Source: Candidatus Tariuqbacter arcticus
GTDB taxonomy: Bacteria > Electryoneota > Tariuqbacteria > Tariuqbacterales > Tariuqbacteraceae
Assembly: GCA_013202315.1 (NCBI GenBank)
Contig: JABMRZ010000380.1
Coordinates: 1 to 12,724 of the forward strand
Direction: 5' to 3'
Length of the DNA: 12,724 bases
The notes beneath the pieces were generated by a model, which was not told the DNA's origin, made no database searches, and saw only the letters and a program-made list of their open reading frames with translations. The translations under genes were made by a program, and so were the position numbers. Shown here in pieces: positions 1-4,700 of the stretch. Each line of letters starts with the position of its first letter. Position 1 is the first letter of the stretch.

Positions 1-94
1 AGCATAACTTCGAACCGACTCATGAAATCGCGCTCGAACCTGAAACTGTAACGCGGCGGGCTGAAAGTAAGGAACGCAGATCTGCGTTCCTTAC
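1..94. repeat. left arm of a 94-bp inverted repeat (fold-back at contig edge)
   Basis: This stretch is the reverse complement of 191-284, with mismatches at only two places (positions 38 and 91 against 247 and 194). The arms are separated by about 96 unique bases. The right arm is coding sequence of the gene at 97-570, while this arm carries no sensible gene. That, and its position at the very edge, suggests an assembly fold-back at the palindrome rather than a real second copy, though the base difference at 38 leaves a true inverted duplication possible. Confidence 0.9.
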
Positions 95-100
95 TTTCAG
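61..100. repeat. perfect 40-bp palindrome
   Basis: Positions 61-80 and 81-100 are exact reverse complements, with the core GGAACGCAGATCTGCGTTCC at 71-90. The palindrome supplies the stop codon of the gene at 97-570 (TGA at 99-97). It could fold into a very stable hairpin but has no adjoining T-run, so it is not a typical intrinsic terminator. The same 20-bp core recurs at 195-214. Confidence 0.9.
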
Positions 101-570
101 TCATGGTATTTATCGGCTAATTTTTGTAGTCGAGTTCGGATTTCAGCTTGTTTCATTCGGATAGTTTCTTGGTTGCGTTTTTCATTGTTTGTAGGGAACG
201 CAGATCTGCGTTCCTTACTTTCAGCCCGCCGCGTTACAGTTTCAGGATCGAGCGCGATTTCATGAGTCGGTTCGAAGTTATGCTCGAACGATTTTTGTGA
301 GATAGTGAGATATTTACCATTTCCATTAGTCAATGTGATTGTATCAATTTCTTGTCCGGTGATTTCTTTGATGGATTTGATAATGGCGTTGGCGGTTTCT
401 TTAAAATACATTGCGGATTCATTGGTGACTTCGTTTTCTTTGAGTGTTTGATTAATGGCATTTCGTAGTTTGGTGGATGAACAGACATAGACGGTAGATT
501 CGTTGGTGTTCATTGCGAAGACGAACTGTTGTCTATCGGGCGATACGAATTCGGGTTGTATATTTTTCAT
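97..570 (-). CDS. hypothetical protein, 157 aa, with in-frame palindromic repeat; 3' end uncertain
   Basis: I do not recognise this protein. The first ~110 residues look like a small alpha/beta domain (QQFVFAMNTNESTVYVC, then ETANAIIKSIKEITG). After that comes a segment encoded by a palindromic repeat (about residues 116-127), then a basic, helical, probably coiled tail (KQAEIRTRLQKLADKYHD). The ATG at 570 has no clear Shine-Dalgarno sequence. The stop codon is provided by the 40-bp palindrome at the fold-back junction, so the native C-terminus may be different or longer. It is the last gene of the minus-strand module, separated from the zinc-ribbon genes by a repeat-rich 640-bp region that probably holds its promoter. 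It could be an accessory replication or regulatory protein, but nothing in the sequence proves that. Confidence 0.6.
   Translation of the reverse strand: MKNIQPEFVSPDRQQFVFAMNTNESTVYVCSSTKLRNAINQTLKENEVTNESAMYFKETANAIIKSIKEITGQEIDTITLTNGNGKYLTISQKSFEHNFEPTHEIALDPETVTRRAESKERRSAFPTNNEKRNQETIRMKQAEIRTRLQKLADKYHD
191..218. repeat. palindromic repeat inside a coding sequence
   Basis: The 20-bp palindrome GGAACGCAGATCTGCGTTCC at 195-214 extends to a 28-bp near-palindrome (191-218) with one mismatched pair (194/215). It lies within the gene at 97-570 and encodes about residues 118-127, a charged stretch (SKERRSAFP). Together with 71-100 it makes a 30-bp direct repeat (195-224 equals 71-100). It resembles palindromic elements that insert in frame into bacterial genes; that origin is inferred. 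Confidence 0.75.
191..284. repeat. right arm of the 94-bp inverted repeat
   Basis: This is the partner of 1-94. It lies inside the minus-strand gene at 97-570 and encodes roughly its residues 96-127. Because it is in frame with protein-like sequence on both sides, I take this copy as the original. Confidence 0.9.
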
Positions 571-688
571 TTTAGGATTTGATTTTAAAAAGTCAGTTTT
601 TTATTTTTTACGAGATTGTGAAATAGGGTGCATACCGACTCTGTGTCCTTACATGAGTACTCTAAGGAATTTTGTCGGAGGTGGCACC

Positions 689-744
689 GACATTTGTCCC
701 CTCCTAACTTGCGATAAAATTGCAATGTGTGAGGGACATTTGTC
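689..744 (+). repeat. 56-bp repeat, copy A
   Basis: This unit starts and ends with GACATTTGTC (689-698, 735-744) and encloses complementary arms GTCCC...GGGAC and TTGC...GCAA around an AT-rich centre, so a single strand could fold into a bulged hairpin. It matches the reverse complement of 969-1024 at 42 of 56 positions by my hand count, without gaps. A nearby smaller inverted repeat, TGTCGG...CCGACA, spans 673-692 and overlaps its left edge. Confidence 0.75.
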
Positions 745-891
745 GGTGCGGGTTTAGTTTTCGTATATATTGTAAGTTTCAATTTCATAGCTAGTAGGCT
801 TGTATTAATTACCTGCACATTTGATTTTCCATCCGCAAGCGCGCTCAAAAGTGTGTTGTGCTTAAAAAGAAAAGTTGATTTTCGGCACGGT

Positions 892-907
892 TGCGCATCC
901 ATGCGCA
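892..907. repeat. perfect inverted repeat TGCGCAT-cc-ATGCGCA
   Basis: Two 7-bp arms are separated by two bases. It is an operator-like dyad lying in the middle of the segment bounded by the 56-bp repeats. The protein that binds it is unknown; the helix-turn-helix protein at 2361-2732 is one candidate. Confidence 0.5.
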
Positions 908-938
908 TGACTTGACATGTGTTCAGTATGTTTTTGGG

Positions 939-952
939 GTGACGTGGGTCAC
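939..952. repeat. inverted repeat GTGAC-gtgg-GTCAC
   Basis: This is a perfect 5-4-5 dyad in the same non-coding region. It is short enough to arise by chance, but its company with other dyads makes a regulatory role plausible. Confidence 0.35.
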
Positions 953-968
953 AATTTTTCAGAACAGT

Positions 969-1024
969 GACAAGCGTCCCTCTCAGCTTGCAATTTTTAT
1001 GTAAGTTGAGGGGGGACATTTGTC
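969..1024 (-). repeat. 56-bp repeat, copy B (inverted relative to A)
   Basis: This is the inverted partner of 689-744, the same length and about 75% identical by hand. Its right edge carries the strongest dyad of the set, GGGACA-tt-TGTCCC (1013-1026); its left edge has the degenerate form GACAAGCGTC. The 224 bp between A and B contain the dyads at 892-907 and 939-952. Confidence 0.75.
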
Positions 1025-1138
1025 CCGATTTCGTGTATAAAAAGCGCATCAGTGCTCCGATCGGGATATTTTTTTTACGCTGGGTGGTAAACGGGGACTT
1101 TTGTTTAAAAAGTTGCCTTTTCGAGATGTTGGAGTGAT

Positions 1139-1190
1139 ATCTGCACATTTTAATTTTTGAGTATAATCTGCCATTTTTCTGCACATTTTT
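1139..1190. repeat. short direct repeats CTGCACATTTT (iteron-like)
   Basis: Exact copies begin at 1141 and 1179, with a degenerate copy (TCTGCCATTTT) between them at about 1167 and a further exact 10-mer at 813-822. Short AT-rich direct repeats beside a replication-type gene block recall iterons, but three or four copies at uneven spacing is weak evidence. Confidence 0.35.
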
Positions 1191-1210
1191 TGTAGATTAT
1201 TATGAAAGTT

Positions 1211-1657
1211 TCATCGTATTATTTTCGTACCTTTATTGAGGTAAAAAGCGATGAATTTGAGGTATTCATCATCGGTCATATTTCTTGGTTTTCCGGTCGC
1301 CATGGTGAATTTCATTCCACAATTATTGCAGACGAGCATTACCTGTTTCGCCCTGAAGGGTTTTTTCAGTGTTGTAATTTCGTTGCAAACCGGGCATGAT
1401 GGGAATTCATATTTTTCTGCCCATTCTCTTGGTTCCCATCGTCGGCACTCTGTTCTTTGAAAGTCATGGTATTTATCTTTATAAGATATTATTGCTAAGT
1501 CAGGTGGTCGGTTGATCCATTTACCTTTGTAGAACTGTTTTTGTGGGTGTAATTTAAGAATGCAAGGTGATTTAGCCGCCTTGGGATTTTTCAGTTGATA
1601 ATAGCAGGAATCACAGCATTTACCCGTGCCGGGTTTGAGTTTTTTCATGGTATACAC
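1211..1657 (-). CDS. zinc-ribbon protein, paralogue 2 (148 aa)
   Basis: Unrecognised small protein with two cysteine clusters. Near the N-terminus is PGTGKCCDSCYYQL followed by a third cysteine and LHPQKQFYKGKW. In the C-terminal half is a classic zinc ribbon, CPVCN...CNNCG. The layout matches the upstream gene at 1645-2181 motif for motif, so the two are tandem paralogues. The start is uncertain: GTG at 1657 lies six bases after AGAGG, whereas ATG at 1648 overlaps the upstream stop as ATGA but is 15 bases from that Shine-Dalgarno sequence. Either way the two are translationally coupled. The metal sites suggest a nucleic-acid-binding or protein-docking role in the replication module; this is inferred. 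It contains DKYHD, a peptide also found at the end of the 97-570 protein. Confidence 0.7.
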   Translation of the reverse strand: MYTMKKLKPGTGKCCDSCYYQLKNPKAAKSPCILKLHPQKQFYKGKWINRPPDLAIISYKDKYHDFQRTECRRWEPREWAEKYEFPSCPVCNEITTLKKPFRAKQVMLVCNNCGMKFTMATGKPRNMTDDEYLKFIAFYLNKGTKIIR

Positions 1658-2181
1658 GGTTTACCTCTTCTTAAGTTTACGATGAGTTGTTTTTTGTGTT
1701 CATCGACGGTGTTGATTGGTAGGATGCGTGATGCACTTTCTGTGTCAAATGTTTCACTGATATTGAATCCGGTATGGCAATGTTCGCATCGGATATAGGG
1801 TTCATCTCTATATTCTTCCGGATGATTGGTATTGCATACCGGGCAGTTGGGTAAGTGTGATTCATTAGTGAATTCGCTTCGGTATAGATTACAGACTTCC
1901 TGGAATTCAGTATCAAGGCAATTTTCCTTGATAAGTTCGTTTTCGATGGGTTTACCGCCGGGTGTTGTGCGTTCCAGTATAGGGTAAGCATCTTGCCACT
2001 CGCCGTTGATAAGCCGTCTTGAGGGTTTATGTAACGGTATACAAACGGGAATAGTGTTGGCTTTCCGTTCTTCCTTAAGTCGCGCTTGGCAGGGTTCGGG
2101 GATAATACGGTGTTGGCACGATTCGCACAGGATACCGTTGCCGGGTGTGGGTTGGATTGGGCAGCGTTTGAATTTATTCAT
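1645..2181 (-). CDS. zinc-ribbon protein, paralogue 1 (178 aa)
   Basis: Unrecognised protein with paired cysteine clusters. The N-terminal part has PGNGILCESCQ, then a spaced C and CIPLHKPSRRLINGEW. The C-terminal part has CPVCN followed by IRCEHCHTGF, a C2-C2 ribbon. The shared order PGxG-x2-CxSC, C, LHx(n)GxW, CPVCN, CxxC links it to the downstream gene, despite low identity between the clusters. The ATG at 2181 is well supported by AAGGA seven bases upstream. It follows the helix-turn-helix gene after 179 bp, so it may have its own promoter, although none is clear. Its job is unknown; it could be a DNA-binding accessory protein of the element. Confidence 0.7.
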   Translation of the reverse strand: MNKFKRCPIQPTPGNGILCESCQHRIIPEPCQARLKEERKANTIPVCIPLHKPSRRLINGEWQDAYPILERTTPGGKPIENELIKENCLDTEFQEVCNLYRSEFTNESHLPNCPVCNTNHPEEYRDEPYIRCEHCHTGFNISETFDTESASRILPINTVDEHKKQLIVNLRRGKPCIP

Positions 2182-2360
2182 GGTCGGTTCCTTTTATTTT
2201 AAACATATTGATAATTTTATCGTTCTGTGCGCCCAGGTCGGCGCAGGTTGTGCTTGAAACCTTTGGTGGATGGATTAGTCGCCTATTTAGGGTTGTGCGC
2301 CCTGTGGCGGTTTTTTTGGTGACGGAAGAAAGTGATTTTATTGAGTAACTGTTTCACGAA

Positions 2361-2732
2361 TCAACTAAAAGGGTCATTGTCTTCCTTGAGTTCAAATCCA
2401 GTTGGGGTTTTTGTAAGACCGGAGATGTCGGCACATAATCTTTCCGCATATCGCTCGACAGTTCGTCTATTTACGCGGGCGGTATCAGCCAGTTTTTGGT
2501 AAGTGAAGTTAGTATAATGTTTATATCGAAGCTGGGTAATTGCCTGTGATAAGCGGTTGTAAGTGGTATCGGTGCCGGTTACTTTCGATTGTGAATTTAG
2601 TTTTAATCCAAGCATCGATTCATATTCGACTGTGCTGAGTTGTATGATTTTCGCCGCCAGCGGGAGCGGCGTTCGGGATAGTATGTGTATTTTTTTATCC
2701 GGGTAAAGCAATGGTCGAATTCGGTGAATCAT
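2361..2732 (-). CDS. helix-turn-helix protein, probably replication-associated (123 aa)
   Basis: The one clear module is a helix-turn-helix at about residues 75-100: FTYQKLADTARVNRRTVERYAERL, with a typical turn and a basic recognition helix. The N-terminal 70 residues are not recognised (basic start, then a hydrophobic PLAAKIIQLS stretch). The gene starts directly after the helicase stop (TAGATG) with AGGAG about ten bases upstream, so the two proteins are made from one message and probably act together. A winged-helix-like domain beside a plasmid-type helicase suggests an origin-binding or replication-initiation role, or a C-terminal DNA-binding piece split from a primase-helicase. A plain transcription regulator is the alternative. 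Confidence 0.6.
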   Translation of the reverse strand: MIHRIRPLLYPDKKIHILSRTPLPLAAKIIQLSTVEYESMLGLKLNSQSKVTGTDTTYNRLSQAITQLRYKHYTNFTYQKLADTARVNRRTVERYAERLCADISGLTKTPTGFELKEDNDPFS

Positions 2733-4436
2733 CTAGATCATCTCCTCTTCGCGGTGCTGCGACAGGATCTGGTTCATGCGCTCGTCCTTAAATACCCTGG
2801 TCTTGCCCTGCAGGCGGGTTTCACCGTAGCGGCGATAGCTATGGGTAGTCACCCCGGAAACATAGTCTTCCCGCAATCGGCGGCATTGTTCCCGGATGTG
2901 AAGTTCCTCCAGGTTAGGCATGGCTGTTCCTACCAATACCACCTGGTCGCAGTGGGTGAAATCATTGGTGCCGCGCAGTCCCCAGTAATGACCGATTTCA
3001 TATCCACCCCTTAGTCCAGCGGTTTTCAAAGCTTTTCGCAGCCTCTTCTCGATGAATTCCCTGGTCGAAATCACCAGGGTGCATTCACCCCGGTTGATTA
3101 TCGCTTTCACGAAACGGATAATCTTATCACTGGTGGATTGGTTCTTTTTACTCTGGATGACCAATGACTGCTTGGGATATTCACCATCGATCAGTTGGAC
3201 GATCGGATTCTGCATCCTGATTCTGCGAACTACATGGATAAGCTCACGGTCGATCAGGCGCTGATAGAAGAAAATGTTCGCAGATGCATCCAGGAAAATC
3301 ACCGGGGTATCATCGGCTAAGGTGAATTTCTTGGAATCAATCAGCGCCAGCACAAATTTCCCGGCTTGCTTTTTCACCAGCATTCGGGAGTTATATTCCA
3401 GTCCGAAGAGGAGTTTTTCCTGCTTGATTATTTTGAATAATAGTGGCAGCCAGTTTTTAGGCAGGTCTTCCGGTGCCGCCATTTCGATAAATCCTTCCCA
3501 CTTTAACCAGAATTGTGATTGGTCGATTTGATTAATTCGATGGAATATTCCTTTTTCGTAAGGTTTCAACGGTTCTTGGTCTTCAAGGTCAAGCTGTTCA
3601 GATGATGCACTGTTGAATTGACAGAATCGGTTATCCCATTTTTGAATAAGTTCATGCCCTTCGGTTAATTGTTCGCATTCTTTAATTGTGCGCCGGAGTG
3701 TACTAAGTAGGGGTAGAATCAGTCCATACTTGGCGAATTTCTTTTCGGTGAGAAAATCTGAAAGGTCGGCGATATCATTGCAGGTTACGATTGTCTCCAC
3801 ATCGAATACACCGAAAGGATTCTCGTCAACCACGATAACATCGGCATTAATTTGGTTCTCTTGGATTTTTCTGGTGGCGAGGTGTTGGTGCGGCGCGAAG
3901 AATGACCCGGTATGTTTCCATTGCTTGAAATATCGGCAGTTGTTGATTCCGATATGGCATTCCAGACAGACTTTCTGCGTTTCCAACTCGGGCCATCCTT
4001 TATCCCGCATTATGCGGAGTAGTTTTCTATTATCATCAGATTCGCATAGTCCGAATTGTTCCTCCGGGATTTTGCGAGAATGAGAATTATTGTTGCTTTC
4101 ACCGATTTTGGGTAATATCTGTTTGAGATTGGGAATGAACTTGGCAACTTCTTCATACATATCATGCCGCTGTCCCGCCCAAAAGACGCGCCGGTGATAC
4201 TTTTTGAGGTCATCAGGTAAGTTAATAAGCGTCATTGCCATAGTGACGGTCTTACCCACGCCGGGGTCGGTCTGAATAAGCAGAGCCTTTTCCGGTGTTT
4301 CCCTTAAGTATCGATGAAGCCTTTCGGCTAATTCTTTTCTGATTTCTTCGACAGTGCCGGATTCGAAATCCGGTCTTAAATCGCCTAATATGGGTTGAAT
4401 TTTCGCTCGGTTTCCCGCATCGAAGCCCAACATCAC
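2733..4436 (-). CDS. superfamily-2 helicase-like ATPase with cysteine cluster, N-terminally truncated (567 aa)
   Basis: The motifs of a DinG/XPD-type or plasmid-type helicase appear in order. Walker A is TDPGVGKT (residues 56-63). Four cysteines follow at 131, 157, 160 and 167 (CLECHIGINNCRYF), resembling the iron-sulphur cluster of XPD/DinG between motifs I and II. Walker B is VIVVDEN (DE at 204-205), then LDASAN (383-387) like the TSAT motif, GTNDF (489-493), and QCRRLR (517-522) in the motif VI position. It likely unwinds DNA for the element's replication. The start given is GTG at 4436 (ATG at 4433 adjoins), but neither has a Shine-Dalgarno sequence, and the frame stays open and protein-like upstream to 4550 with no usual start codon. 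The gene therefore looks cut at its 5' end. Base composition differs between its 3' part (GC-richer, near 2750-3100) and its middle. Confidence 0.75.
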   Translation of the reverse strand: MMLGFDAGNRAKIQPILGDLRPDFESGTVEEIRKELAERLHRYLRETPEKALLIQTDPGVGKTVTMAMTLINLPDDLKKYHRRVFWAGQRHDMYEEVAKFIPNLKQILPKIGESNNNSHSRKIPEEQFGLCESDDNRKLLRIMRDKGWPELETQKVCLECHIGINNCRYFKQWKHTGSFFAPHQHLATRKIQENQINADVIVVDENPFGVFDVETIVTCNDIADLSDFLTEKKFAKYGLILPLLSTLRRTIKECEQLTEGHELIQKWDNRFCQFNSASSEQLDLEDQEPLKPYEKGIFHRINQIDQSQFWLKWEGFIEMAAPEDLPKNWLPLLFKIIKQEKLLFGLEYNSRMLVKKQAGKFVLALIDSKKFTLADDTPVIFLDASANIFFYQRLIDRELIHVVRRIRMQNPIVQLIDGEYPKQSLVIQSKKNQSTSDKIIRFVKAIINRGECTLVISTREFIEKRLRKALKTAGLRGGYEIGHYWGLRGTNDFTHCDQVVLVGTAMPNLEELHIREQCRRLREDYVSGVTTHSYRRYGETRLQGKTRVFKDERMNQILSQHREEEMI

Positions 4437-4550
4437 GCCAAGTGGCGTTCGGTATCTGCCGACCGCGTTACAAGCTTCAGATAATGGGCAGATACCTTTT
4501 TCTTGGGCGTTTTCACAAAGATAAGGCTTATAGTTTCTTACTCGGTGTCT
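4437..4550 (-). pseudogene. upstream extension of the helicase frame (5'-truncated remnant)
   Basis: Thirty-eight further in-frame codons precede the nominal helicase start and end at a TAA at 4553-4551. They read like real protein: KPYLCENAQEKGIC then PLSEACNAVGRYRTPLG, running straight into MLGFDAGN. Three cysteines in C-x8-C-x5-C spacing suggest a metal-binding lead-in domain. No ATG, GTG or TTG occurs in this stretch, so the original start, and perhaps a primase-like domain, lay further upstream and has been lost. The AT-rich leader of the next gene begins just beyond. Coding status is inferred from residue character only. Confidence 0.6.
4451..4496. repeat. 10-bp inverted repeat with 26-bp loop, T-run on the plus strand
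   Basis: GGTATCTGCC (4451-4460) pairs exactly with GGCAGATACC (4487-4496), and the plus strand then reads TTTTTCTT. A plus-strand transcript would form a terminator- or attenuator-like hairpin upstream of the beta-helix gene. No plus-strand gene precedes it, and the same bases look coding on the minus strand. A second small dyad, ACGCCA-ag-TGGCGT (4435-4448), overlaps the nominal helicase start. Confidence 0.35.
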
Positions 4551-4700
4551 TTATTTAAAGGATTTTTTTCATTGTAGACAGGACAAATCTTTTATTTTCT
4601 ATTGTAAAAACTTGATTTCTAAAAATTCTTTATTAATTTTATTATAAATGCTTATGATTATTTTAAATATCTATAATTATTTAAGAAGGAGGAAACACAA
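4551..4700 (+). promoter_or_regulatory. AT-rich leader of the secreted beta-helix gene
   Basis: This 150-bp stretch is markedly AT-rich and holds no gene. TATAAT occurs at 4672-4677 but without a convincing -35 box at normal spacing; TATAAA at 4643-4648 is another weak -10 candidate. The useful signal is the Shine-Dalgarno sequence AAGGAGG (4686-4692), eight bases before the ATG at 4701. The promoter position is therefore only approximate. Confidence 0.4.

Larger units (their letters stand above)
571..1210. other. 640-bp repeat-rich non-coding region (candidate control region or origin)
   Basis: There is no convincing gene here. The one long minus-strand frame (585-1184) has a composition unlike a protein and runs through all the repeats. 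What the region holds: a pair of inverted 56-bp repeats (689-744 and 969-1024); three exact copies of GACATTTGTC inside them; the perfect inverted repeats TGCGCAT-cc-ATGCGCA (892-907) and GTGAC-gtgg-GTCAC (939-952); and three copies of CTGCACATTT (813, 1141, 1179). It lies upstream of the 97-570 gene and downstream of the zinc-ribbon genes, in a block that also encodes a helicase and a helix-turn-helix protein. A replication origin or operator cluster is a reasonable inference, not shown. Confidence 0.55.

Noticed and set aside
61..100. Hairpin telomere of a linear replicon
   Set aside because: A closed hairpin would make 1-80 the complement of 81-160. Instead the mirror partner is 191-284, with unique sequence between.
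689..1024. Integron attC sites
   Set aside because: The 56-bp units fold, but no GTTRRRY/RYYYAAC pair is present in either copy and no integrase or cassette array is visible.
585..1184. 199-aa minus-strand open frame
   Set aside because: Composition is not protein-like, it runs through all the inverted repeats of the non-coding region, and it has no recognisable motif or ribosome site.
2182..2360. Possible 24-aa basic ORF from GTG near 2354 on the minus strand
   Set aside because: No ribosome site and too short to judge. The 179-bp gap otherwise shows only two copies of TGTGCGCCC and no clear promoter.
2685..4083. Several plus-strand open frames of 70-131 aa opposite the helicase
   Set aside because: They are antisense shadows of a gene with clear helicase motifs and lack ribosome sites or motifs of their own.
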